Source: Defluviitaleaceae bacterium (lineage in GTDB: Bacteria > Bacillota > Clostridia > Lachnospirales > UBA5962). Taken from it: a DNA stretch of 9,934 bases. The notes beneath the pieces were generated by a model that was given only the letters and a program-made list of their open reading frames with translations, did not search any database and was not told the origin of the DNA. Below, piece by piece: positions 1 through 5,476 of the stretch; position 1 is the stretch's first letter, and the number at the start of each line of letters is the position of its first letter. The translations under genes and the position numbers were made by a program. Where the stretch lies: NCBI GenBank assembly GCA_009780765.1, contig WQZK01000046.1, positions 1-9,934 on the forward strand. The letters are read 5' to 3'.

Positions 1-137
1 CACAGTTGAGATTATAAAAATTATAAAACCTATTTATAACTTTAAGGCTAGTGAATAGCTTTTGCTCAGGAGAATAAAATATCATCTAAAGGGTAACATG
101 GAAATTAAAATTTAAAAAGAAATTTTTAAAAAAGTTA
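1..137. other. Left-edge region without a convincing gene
   Basis: No supported gene was found here. One plus-strand frame is open from the edge to a TAG at 56-58 (about 18 codons, ending in residues YNFKASE) and could be the tail of a gene lying to the left, but nothing in it is recognisable. A minus-strand frame starts with ATG at 85-83 and runs off the left edge, but it has no ribosome binding site. An AAAGGG followed by ATG at 98 opens a frame of only five codons. The last part, about 100-137, is A-rich and sits directly upstream of the tRNA promoter, where it could act as an UP-like element. Confidence 0.3.
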
Positions 138-166
138 TTGACAACAGTATAAAAATATGGTATCCT
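138..166 (+). promoter_or_regulatory. Sigma-A type promoter of the tRNA unit
   Basis: There is a perfect -35 box TTGACA at 138-143 and a -10 box TATCCT at 161-166, separated by 17 bp, with an extended -10 TGG at 158-160. The A/T-rich run just upstream fits a strong stable-RNA promoter. No other promoter lies between it and the two tRNA genes, so both are probably co-transcribed from here. Confidence 0.75.
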
Positions 167-226
167 AATTTAGTGTTCCGATGAAGTAAAAATTGGACGC
201 TTTAGGTTATCATATTTTATTACATC

Positions 227-244
227 CCCAAGTGTTTTCTTGGG
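227..244 (+). other. Leader hairpin overlapping the 5' end of the first tRNA
   Basis: CCCAAG at 227-232 can pair with CTTGGG at 239-244 across a 6-nt loop (TGTTTT). The right arm uses the first three G residues of the mature tRNA (242-244), so the hairpin would compete with the acceptor stem in the precursor. Whether it affects RNase P processing is inference only. Confidence 0.3.
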
Positions 245-315
245 CCTTTAGCTCAGTTGGTTAGAGCATCCGGCTCATAACCGGACGGTCCTGGGTTCGA
301 GTCCCCGAAGGCCCA
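242..315 (+). tRNA. tRNA with CAU anticodon (elongator Met or Ile2)
   Basis: This is a 74-nt cloverleaf. The 7-bp acceptor stem GGGCCTT/AAGGCCC is perfect, the D stem is GCTC/GAGC, the anticodon stem is TCCGG/CCGGA with loop CTCATAA (anticodon CAT), and the T loop is TTCGAGT. The discriminator is A at 315 and CCA is not encoded. The T stem CTGGG/CCCCG has one T-C mismatch at its second pair. The G1-C72 pair argues against an initiator tRNA, which in bacteria usually has a mismatch there. A CAU anticodon in a non-initiator can be elongator methionine tRNA or the isoleucine tRNA whose C34 is changed to lysidine by TilS; the sequence alone does not let me decide. Confidence 0.93.
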
Positions 316-335
316 CTTTTTTAAAATTTAACAAT

Positions 336-409
336 GGCCCATTAGCTCAGTTGGTTAGAGCGCTAGCCTGTCACGCTAGAGGCCGAGGGTTCGAGTCCCT
401 TATGGGTCG
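336..409 (+). tRNA. tRNA-Asp(GUC)
   Basis: This is a 74-nt cloverleaf with acceptor stem GGCCCAT/ATGGGTC (one G-T wobble), D stem GCTC/GAGC, anticodon stem CTAGC/GCTAG and loop CTGTCAC giving anticodon GTC. The T stem is GAGGG/CCCTT. The discriminator is G at 409, which is an aspartate identity element. CCA is not encoded and must be added after transcription. It lies 20 nt after the first tRNA and shares its promoter and terminator. Confidence 0.96.
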
Positions 410-417
410 GTTTTAAA

Positions 418-446
418 GCTACTTATTTTAAATAAGTGGTTTTTTA
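418..446 (+). terminator. Rho-independent terminator of the tRNA unit
   Basis: A hairpin with ACTTAT at 421-426 pairing to ATAAGT at 432-437, extended outward by wobble and C-G pairs, is followed by a T-run from 440 (TTTTTT then TATTTT). It starts 9 nt after the tRNA-Asp end, as expected for the end of that transcript. Confidence 0.75.
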
Positions 447-459
447 TTTTATACTAATT

Positions 460-480
460 AATTCCTACTAAATTACTTGA
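460..480 (+). promoter_or_regulatory. Putative IscR/Rrf2 operator, copy 1 (thioesterase promoter)
   Basis: This 21-bp element (core TTCCTACTAAATTACTTG) is repeated without a mismatch at 991-1011 in front of iscR. It overlaps the -35 box at 477-482, as a repressor site would. It is an imperfect dyad around TAAATTA. Read on the other strand as AAGTAATTTAGTAGGAAT it resembles the E. coli type 1 IscR site as I remember it. Binding by the IscR encoded at 1081 is inferred. Confidence 0.6.
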
Positions 481-505
481 TTTTAAATTGTAAAAATGAT
501 ATAAT
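477..505 (+). promoter_or_regulatory. Promoter of the thioesterase gene
   Basis: The -35 box TTGATT (477-482) and -10 box TATAAT (500-505) are 17 bp apart, and the -10 sits inside ATGATATAATCTA, which is also identical in the iscR promoter. The leader of about 60 nt to the start codon contains no clear riboswitch. Confidence 0.75.
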
Positions 506-573
506 CTAGTTAATAAGTATTAAACAGAGAATCTACACGAAAGTGCATTGAATATATAAAGGAGGAATTTAAA

Positions 574-963
574 ATGGAACACAACTTGAATATTGGAATG
601 GAGTTTAAAATAGAAAGAGTAGTTACAGATGAAATTTCGGCAGAAAGTATAGGAAGTGGACAGTTTGCTGTTTTTGCAACCCCATCTATGATTATGATTA
701 TGGAGCAAGCCGCAGAAAAAGCCGTAAGATCAGGTCTTGCAGAAGGTTTTGAAAGTGCTGGTATGGTGGTTAATGTTGAGCATATTGCAGCTACGCCTAT
801 TGGCATGAAAATAGAGGTTAGGGCTGTTCTAAAAGAAATTGATGGCAGAAGGCTTGTTTTTGATGTTGAGGCACGTGATGAGAGAGAAATTATTGGACGT
901 GGGGTTCACGAGAGGGTTATTATTAACAAAGAAAGGTTTATGGCTAGGGTTAATTCTAAATAG
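574..963 (+). CDS. Hotdog-fold acyl-CoA thioesterase, FlK-like
   Basis: This 129-residue cytosolic protein belongs to the single-domain hotdog thioesterases related to fluoroacetyl-CoA thioesterase FlK, which hydrolyse small acyl-CoA thioesters. It matches FlK around VFATPSMIMIMEQAA (33-47), HIAATPIG (70-77), DGRRL (90-94) and GRGVHERVII (108-117). The FlK catalytic residues Thr42, Glu50 and His76 correspond in sequence and spacing to Thr36, Glu44 and His70. The length is close to the family norm. The ATG start follows GGAGG at 561-565 with good spacing. It has its own promoter, a near copy of the iscR promoter, and no terminator is visible between it and iscR, so some read-through is possible. 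The real substrate is unknown; other family members need not act on fluoroacetyl-CoA. Confidence 0.88.
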   Translation: MEHNLNIGMEFKIERVVTDEISAESIGSGQFAVFATPSMIMIMEQAAEKAVRSGLAEGFESAGMVVNVEHIAATPIGMKIEVRAVLKEIDGRRLVFDVEARDEREIIGRGVHERVIINKERFMARVNSK

Positions 964-990
964 TGTGTGGTATCTTTTATTTTTCAGAAC

Positions 991-1011
991 AATTCCTACT
1001 AAATTACTTGA
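991..1011 (+). promoter_or_regulatory. Putative IscR/Rrf2 operator, copy 2 (iscR promoter)
   Basis: This is the second, identical copy of the 21-bp element at 460-480, again ending inside the -35 box (1008-1013). Its place directly upstream of an IscR-family gene makes autoregulation the natural reading, as is known for iscR in E. coli. Over the longer 49-bp stretch 991-1039 it matches 460-508 at 42 positions. Confidence 0.65.
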
Positions 1012-1036
1012 CTTTAGGTTAAGGAAATGATATAAT
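1008..1036 (+). promoter_or_regulatory. Promoter of the isc operon
   Basis: The -35 box TTGACT (1008-1013) and -10 box TATAAT (1031-1036) have a 17-bp spacer. It is expected to drive iscR-iscS-iscU-mnmA, because no other promoter or terminator is visible in that run. Confidence 0.8.
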
Positions 1037-1080
1037 CTAAATATAGTTTAATTACTATTATAATTAATAGAGGTGATTAA

Positions 1081-1503
1081 ATGAAAATTTCAACAAAAGG
1101 GCGTTACGGGCTTAAAGCTATGATAGATATAGCCGTGGCAGATAATTGCATAAGCTTAAAAACAATTGCCAATAGGCAGGGTATTTCTGAAAATTATCTT
1201 GAACAGCTTGTATCGGTTCTTAAAAAGGCGGGGTTTGTGAAAAGCATAAGAGGAGCACAAGGCGGTTACACCTTAAATATGCCAGCAGATGAAATAACAG
1301 TTGGCGATATTTTGAGAACTATGGAGGGGTCTATTTCTCCTGCTGCTTGTGTTGACGATTCGCTACAGTATGATTGTAGCGACGATTTGTGTGTTAATTG
1401 CGTAACAAAGCCTGTATGGGAAAAAATTAATAACAGCGTGAATGACGTTGTAAATAATATAACCTTATATGAATTAACTCAAGGAGTTGAAAAAATTGAA
1501 TAA
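1081..1503 (+). CDS. iscR: IscR-like Rrf2-family transcriptional regulator
   Basis: This 140-residue DNA-binding protein controls Fe-S cluster genes according to its own cluster state. The N-terminus MKISTKGRYGLKAM is typical of Rrf2 proteins. A winged helix-turn-helix spans about residues 25-65, with SENYLEQLV in the recognition-helix region and the wing GAQGGY (58-63). Four cysteines, C90, C99, C104 and C107, lie where IscR binds its 2Fe-2S cluster; E. coli IscR uses three Cys and one His in that region. This cluster favours IscR over the cysteine regulator CymR, another Rrf2 protein. The start has AGGTGA just upstream. The gene overlaps the start of iscS. Two copies of a putative operator lie in front of this gene and the thioesterase gene. 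Confidence 0.9.
   Translation: MKISTKGRYGLKAMIDIAVADNCISLKTIANRQGISENYLEQLVSVLKKAGFVKSIRGAQGGYTLNMPADEITVGDILRTMEGSISPAACVDDSLQYDCSDDLCVNCVTKPVWEKINNSVNDVVNNITLYELTQGVEKIE
1481..1486 (+). promoter_or_regulatory. Ribosome binding site that fixes the iscS start
   Basis: AAGGAG lies inside the end of iscR. The first in-frame TTG (1487) directly touches it, too close for initiation, while the next in-frame TTG (1496) is 9 nt away, a normal distance. The iscS start is therefore placed at 1496. Confidence 0.65.
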
Positions 1504-2671
1504 AATATATTTTGATAATGCTGCAACTACTCGTATTCGTGAAGAGGTTCTTAGAGAGATGGTTACGAACTTAGCAGATGTTTATGGCAATCCATCAAGC
1601 GTTTATAAAACGGGCAGGGAAGCAAGAGCTCTTTTAGATAAGGCAAGAGTTCAAGTGGCAAATATATTAAGAGCCGATGCTTCTGAAATATTTTTTACAG
1701 GTAGCGGAACAGAGGCTGATAACTGGGCTATAAGAGGTATTGCTAAGTCGTATAAAGATAAAGGGAATCACATAATAACTTCTAATATAGAACATCATGC
1801 AGTTTTGCACACTTGCGAATATTTAGAGAAAAATGGGTATGAGGTAACCTATCTTCCTGTAAACTCGGACGGAATAGTTGAAATAGAAGACTTGAAAAAG
1901 GCTATACGCCCAGAAACCATCTTAATAACAATTATGTTTGCAAATAATGAGATTGGTACTATTCAACCCATTACCGAAATTGGCAAAGTTGCAAAGGAAA
2001 ATGGCATAATTTTTCACACCGATGCGGTTCAAGCTGTTGGTGCTGATGAAATTGATGTTAATGCCATGAATATAGATTTATTAGCACTTTCTGCTCATAA
2101 ACTTCATGGACCAAAAGGTGTTGGAGCTTTATATGTTAGAAAAGGCGTTAAGCTTGAGCCATTTATACATGGCGGCAAGCAAGAGGCTGGTAAACGTGCT
2201 GGAACTGAAAATGTTGCAGGAATTGCTGCACTAGGACATGCAGTTGAGCTTTTGCAAAATGAAATGCAAGAAAAAAACGAAAAGGTATTAAATTTAAGAA
2301 ACATGATTATTGATGAGCTTTTAGAAAAAATACCATACTCTAGACTTAATGGCAGCCGTGAACACAGGCTTCCCGGAAATATTAACATTTCTTTTGAGTT
2401 TATAGAAGGCGAGTCTATGCTTTTGCTTCTTGATATGAAAGGAATTGCAGCATCTAGTGGTTCGGCTTGTACTTCGGGTTCTTTAGACCCATCGCATGTG
2501 CTTTTAGCTTTAGGGCTTTCTCATGAAATTGCACATGGCTCGCTTAGAATTTCAATCGGTATGTATAATACAGAAGAAGAGGCAAAGATATTAATTACAG
2601 AGCTTGAGGCGATAGTTAAGAGATTAAGAGAAATGTCGCCTTTATGGAATGATTTTATCAATAAACAGTAG
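1496..2671 (+). CDS. iscS: Cysteine desulfurase IscS/NifS, group I
   Basis: This PLP enzyme converts L-cysteine to alanine and carries the sulfur as a persulfide for Fe-S assembly and tRNA thiolation. From the TTG start at 1496 the protein has 391 residues and begins MNKIYFDNAATT. Visible sites are the His of EHHAVLHT (H100), Asp of FHTDAVQAVG (D177), the PLP lysine in SAHKLHGPKG (K202) and the persulfide cysteine in SSGSACTSGSLDPSHVL (C325). The loop around that Cys marks the group I IscS/NifS type. The gene overlaps iscR by 8 nt, which suggests translational coupling, and iscU follows 29 nt later. It is the likely sulfur donor for both IscU and MnmA encoded next to it. Confidence 0.95.
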   Translation: MNKIYFDNAATTRIREEVLREMVTNLADVYGNPSSVYKTGREARALLDKARVQVANILRADASEIFFTGSGTEADNWAIRGIAKSYKDKGNHIITSNIEHHAVLHTCEYLEKNGYEVTYLPVNSDGIVEIEDLKKAIRPETILITIMFANNEIGTIQPITEIGKVAKENGIIFHTDAVQAVGADEIDVNAMNIDLLALSAHKLHGPKGVGALYVRKGVKLEPFIHGGKQEAGKRAGTENVAGIAALGHAVELLQNEMQEKNEKVLNLRNMIIDELLEKIPYSRLNGSREHRLPGNINISFEFIEGESMLLLLDMKGIAASSGSACTSGSLDPSHVLLALGLSHEIAHGSLRISIGMYNTEEEAKILITELEAIVKRLREMSPLWNDFINKQ

Positions 2672-2700
2672 AAATTAATAATACGTATGAGGTGATTTAT

Positions 2701-3126
2701 ATGTACACAGAAAAAGTTATGGACCATTTTGCAAACCCAAGGAACGTAGGAGAAATTAAAGGTGCTAGTGGCATTGGTCAAGTTGGAAACGCTAGATGCG
2801 GCGATATTATGAAAGTGTTTTTAAAAATTGAAAATAATATTATAGAAGATGCAAAATTTCAAACATTTGGTTGTGGTGCTGCTGTTGCTACAAGCAGCAT
2901 TGCAACCGAGCTTATAATAGGCAAAACAATAGAAGATGCACTTAAGGTTACAAACAAAGTTGTTACCGAAGAGCTTGATGGGCTTCCGCCTGCAAAACTT
3001 CACTGCTCAGTTTTAGCGGAAGAAGCTTTACATGCTGCACTTTGGGATTATGCAGAAAAAAATAATATCACAATTGCAGGGCTTAAAAAAGCGACAGAGT
3101 GTTCTCATGGTTGCCATGAGCACTAA
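2701..3126 (+). CDS. iscU: Fe-S cluster assembly scaffold IscU (NifU N-terminal domain)
   Basis: This 141-residue scaffold receives sulfur from IscS and builds Fe-S clusters for transfer to apoproteins. It has the three cluster cysteines C33 (in GNARCGD), C58 (in FGCGAA) and C102 (in KLHCSVLAEEAL), and the conserved D35. The start is the ATG at 2701. A GTG at 2692 is in frame, but it is part of the ribosome binding site AGGTGA (2690-2695), so it is not the start. The protein ends in an extra tail ECSHGCHEH (133-141) rich in Cys and His, not part of the canonical IscU core. Its 3' end overlaps the start of mnmA. Confidence 0.93.
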   Translation: MYTEKVMDHFANPRNVGEIKGASGIGQVGNARCGDIMKVFLKIENNIIEDAKFQTFGCGAAVATSSIATELIIGKTIEDALKVTNKVVTEELDGLPPAKLHCSVLAEEALHAALWDYAEKNNITIAGLKKATECSHGCHEH

Positions 3127-4186
3127 GAAAAAAAGGGTTATTGTTGGCATGTCTGGCGGTGTTGATAGCTCTGTTTGTGCACATATCTTAAAAGAACAGG
3201 GGTATGACGTTGTTGGTGTTACCATGAAAATATGGCAAAATGACGATATGGCAAACGATGGTGGATGTTGTGGTTTGTCGGCTGTGAATGATGCTAGGCG
3301 TGTTGCTGATAGTCTTTCAATACCATTTTATGTGCTTGATTTTAGAGAAGAATTTAAAAAAACCGTTATAGACTATTTTATTCGCGAATATTTTAAAGGA
3401 AGAACACCAAATCCGTGTATAGCTTGTAATCGCCACGTTAAATGGGAAGCTTTTTTAGAAAAATCTTTAGGGCTTGAAGCAGATTTTATTGCTACAGGTC
3501 ATTACGCAAAGATTGAGAGGCTAGAAAATGGGCGATTTGCTATTAAAGGTTCGTTTGAAAATAAAAAAGACCAGTCATACGCCTTATATAATTTAACCCA
3601 GTTTCAGCTTGAAAAAACTTTGATGCCACTCGGGAACTACTCCAAAGAAGAAATACGAGATATTGCAAAGTCTATTGGACTTGATGTGGCTAATAAGCCT
3701 GATAGCCAAGAAATCTGTTTCATTCCTGATAATGATTACGGTAATTTTTTGAAAAATAATAGTGATTATGAAGCGTTGACGGGTGACTTTGTTGATATTA
3801 ATGGCAACAAAATTGGAACACACAACGGTATTATATACTACACTGTAGGGCAGAGAAAAGGGCTTGGTGCATTTGGTAAGCCTATGTTTGTGAAAAATAT
3901 TAATCCTACAAAAAACGAGGTAATGCTCGGCTCGGATAGCGACGTTTTTGAAAATTCACTTATATGCGATGATATTAATATGATGGCTATAGGTGAAATC
4001 GTTGGTGAAATAGATGTTTTAGCAAAAACAAGATATTCGCAAAAATTAGCTAAGGCAAAAATAAAAAAAGATGGAGAAAGAATAATTTGCAATTTTTTGG
4101 AACCGCAAAGGGCGATCACTCCAGGACAATCGGCAGTTTTTTATGATGAGATTGGCAATATTTTATGTGGTGGTACGATAACTTAA
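3116..4186 (+). CDS. mnmA: tRNA-specific 2-thiouridylase MnmA
   Basis: This enzyme makes 2-thiouridine at the wobble position of tRNAs for Lys, Glu and Gln, using ATP and sulfur that comes from a cysteine desulfurase. The 356-residue protein has the PP-loop SGGVDSS (13-19), TGHYAKI (127-133) and the two catalytic cysteines, C104 in NPCIACNRH and C201 in DSQEICFI. The central domain and C-terminal beta-barrel region have normal length. The start is uncertain: ATG at 3116 gives MSTKKKRVIVGMSGG, while ATG at 3107 adds three residues and has a weak AGAGTG five bases upstream. Either one overlaps iscU, so translation is probably coupled. Placement directly after iscS and iscU links tRNA thiolation to the same sulfur supply and the same IscR-controlled transcript. 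Confidence 0.95.
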   Translation: MSTKKKRVIVGMSGGVDSSVCAHILKEQGYDVVGVTMKIWQNDDMANDGGCCGLSAVNDARRVADSLSIPFYVLDFREEFKKTVIDYFIREYFKGRTPNPCIACNRHVKWEAFLEKSLGLEADFIATGHYAKIERLENGRFAIKGSFENKKDQSYALYNLTQFQLEKTLMPLGNYSKEEIRDIAKSIGLDVANKPDSQEICFIPDNDYGNFLKNNSDYEALTGDFVDINGNKIGTHNGIIYYTVGQRKGLGAFGKPMFVKNINPTKNEVMLGSDSDVFENSLICDDINMMAIGEIVGEIDVLAKTRYSQKLAKAKIKKDGERIICNFLEPQRAITPGQSAVFYDEIGNILCGGTIT

Positions 4187-4237
4187 TGGCTAATGCAAAT
4201 TAGATAAAAACATAGCTTTTCTAGAAAGGATAATTTT

Positions 4238-4660
4238 ATGGCAAAAATAAGCCAAAACTTAGATTGGTTTGTAAATAGAAGTGAGAATTTAGATGATATG
4301 AGTAGTATATTAAAGTGTGTGTTTTGCGAAAAAGACCTCACTAATAGCAAAGACAAGGGTAAGGGTGGCTTTTGGCATGGTGCTACTGGATATATTTGTG
4401 TATGCGGAGAATGTAAAGATACTCTCATTCACTTATATATAGATACTTTGGAAGATGTTGAAGATTTACGTCATTTAGAAAATTCAGAGGAAAAAAGACA
4501 GTTCATTTTAGACGAAGTAGAGAAAATAATTGTGAAAAAAGAACATAATGAAATAGTAAATGCAAAACGAGCAATTCTTAATTCATTAAAACTTATAGAA
4601 GCGTTGGATCCCCAAAGTGATTGGATTGAAGCTTTAGATATGCTGAAAAATAAAAATTAA
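4238..4660 (+). CDS. Unrecognised small protein with two Cys pairs
   Basis: I do not recognise a family for this 140-residue soluble protein. It starts at ATG 4238 with AAAGGA (4225-4230) at normal distance. Its N-terminal half has C27-x2-C30 and, after a Gly/Trp-rich stretch (GKGGFWHGATGYICVCGEC, 41-59), C54, C56 and C59, with His47 between. This spacing suggests a zinc-ribbon or treble-clef type metal site, though a cluster site cannot be ruled out. The C-terminal half is charged and probably helical, with no signal peptide or membrane segment. It follows mnmA by 51 nt with no clear terminator or promoter between, so it may be the last gene of the isc transcript. A role in sulfur or Fe-S handling is possible from context only. 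Confidence 0.75.
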   Translation: MAKISQNLDWFVNRSENLDDMSSILKCVFCEKDLTNSKDKGKGGFWHGATGYICVCGECKDTLIHLYIDTLEDVEDLRHLENSEEKRQFILDEVEKIIVKKEHNEIVNAKRAILNSLKLIEALDPQSDWIEALDMLKNKN

Positions 4661-4693
4661 CATTGGCATTAGATAGCGAAAGAATGGTAAATA

Positions 4694-4724
4694 AAAAACA
4701 ACCTTGTTAATCAAGGTTGTTTTT
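4694..4724. terminator. Bidirectional rho-independent terminator
   Basis: A 13-bp perfect stem, 4694-4706 against 4712-4724 with core ACAACCTTG/CAAGGTTGT, encloses a 5-nt loop (TTAAT). Its A and T flanks give a T-run on either strand, so it can end the rightward isc-side transcript and the leftward radC transcript. The radC stop codon (4725-4723, minus strand) lies at the edge of the stem. Confidence 0.85.
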
Positions 4725-5412
4725 AGTATGTAAATCCCAGCAGCCCACGCTCGGCAAAGCTATAATAATCATTACCTGCAATAATAACATGGTCTATAAT
4801 ATCTATATCAATATTACCAAGTGTTGCCATAAGTTTTCTTGTTAATTCTATGTCAGAATGAGAAGCTCCTAACTTGCCACTTGGGTGATTATGTGAAATA
4901 ATAACGCTCGCTGCCTTATGCAAAAGAGCCTTTTCAACAATTACTCTTGGGTAGATGTGTGCTGCATCAATCGTTCCTTCATGTACAAGTTCGGTATATA
5001 AAACTTGTCTTTGAGTATTTAGGCAAATCATGTAAAAGCACTCATATTTATGGCCTGTAAATAAATTAACACAATATTTGCCAACGTCTAAAGAATTGCT
5101 AAGAACATCACGTTTTTTAAATCTTGCCCCAGCATAACGCTTAGACAAATGCGGTATTAAAGACACTAAAACAGCAATATTTTCAGAAACCTTGCAGCGT
5201 TTTTCAATCTCTTTAGGATGTGCATCAAAAAGATTATCTAAACTTCCAAAGGTTTGAATCATTTTATGTGCTATTTTATTTGTGTCAACTTGTTTATAAG
5301 CATAAAAAAGCAGAAGCTCTAGCACCTGATGGTCTTCAAAAGATGTTAGCCCTTCATTTATGTATCGTTTTTTAACTCTTTCTCTGTGCCCTTTGTGAGG
5401 GTTTTCGCTCAT
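4723..5412 (-). CDS. radC: RadC family protein (JAMM/MPN+ domain)
   Basis: This 229-residue protein has the normal length for RadC (UPF0758). The N-terminal third (KGHRERVKKRY and LELLLFYAY, about 7-95) is the helix-hairpin-helix type region. The C-terminal JAMM domain shows the metal site: E124 in YECFYMICLNTQ, H174 and H176 in SHNHPSG, S184 and D187 in ASHSD, with the spacing expected for this family. JAMM domains are zinc metalloproteases, but the activity of RadC is not settled and the old DNA-repair assignment is doubtful. The usual PRE after the GT motif is PRV here (155-157). The start has AGGTGA upstream (minus strand, 5421-5416). It is the second gene of a leftward pair, 64 nt after the P-loop gene. 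Confidence 0.92.
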   Translation of the reverse strand: MSENPHKGHRERVKKRYINEGLTSFEDHQVLELLLFYAYKQVDTNKIAHKMIQTFGSLDNLFDAHPKEIEKRCKVSENIAVLVSLIPHLSKRYAGARFKKRDVLSNSLDVGKYCVNLFTGHKYECFYMICLNTQRQVLYTELVHEGTIDAAHIYPRVIVEKALLHKAASVIISHNHPSGKLGASHSDIELTRKLMATLGNIDIDIIDHVIIAGNDYYSFAERGLLGFTY

Positions 5413-5439
5413 GTTATCACCTATAAAAAATACGAGAGC

Positions 5440-5466
5440 CTACCGCCTAGACACTATAGGCGATAG
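5440..5466 (-). other. Intergenic hairpin upstream of radC
   Basis: CGCCTA (5444-5449) pairs with TAGGCG (5457-5462), and the stem extends past one mismatch by three more pairs (5440-5442 with 5464-5466). On the minus strand a T-run follows only after about 8 nt, so it is a weak terminator at best. It may partly attenuate radC or protect the end of the upstream message. No promoter for radC is visible here. Confidence 0.45.
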
Positions 5467-5476
5467 ACCTTTAAAA

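Noticed and set aside
2..85. Minus-strand open frame running off the left edge
   Set aside because: It has only 28 codons, no ribosome binding site upstream of its ATG, and no recognisable sequence.
530..560. Possible small structured leader before the thioesterase gene
   Set aside because: Only a three-pair stem with a GAAA loop (CACGAAAGTG) is visible; too little for a riboswitch or attenuator.
510..806. Minus-strand open frame opposite the thioesterase gene
   Set aside because: It is fully antisense to a well-supported gene, has no ribosome binding site, and its protein is low-complexity Ser/Ile-rich shadow sequence.
839..1030. Plus-strand open frame overlapping the thioesterase end and running through the iscR promoter
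   Set aside because: It starts inside a real gene in another frame and covers both the operator and the -35 box; no ribosome binding site or family signal.
3032..3115. Longer mnmA start inside iscU
   Set aside because: It would add 28 residues before the conserved start of the PP-loop domain, lies wholly within iscU and has no ribosome binding site.
4187..4237. Possible terminator or promoter between mnmA and the next gene
   Set aside because: The short palindrome CTTTTCTAGAAAGG has no T-run after it, and no paired -35 and -10 boxes with acceptable spacing were found.
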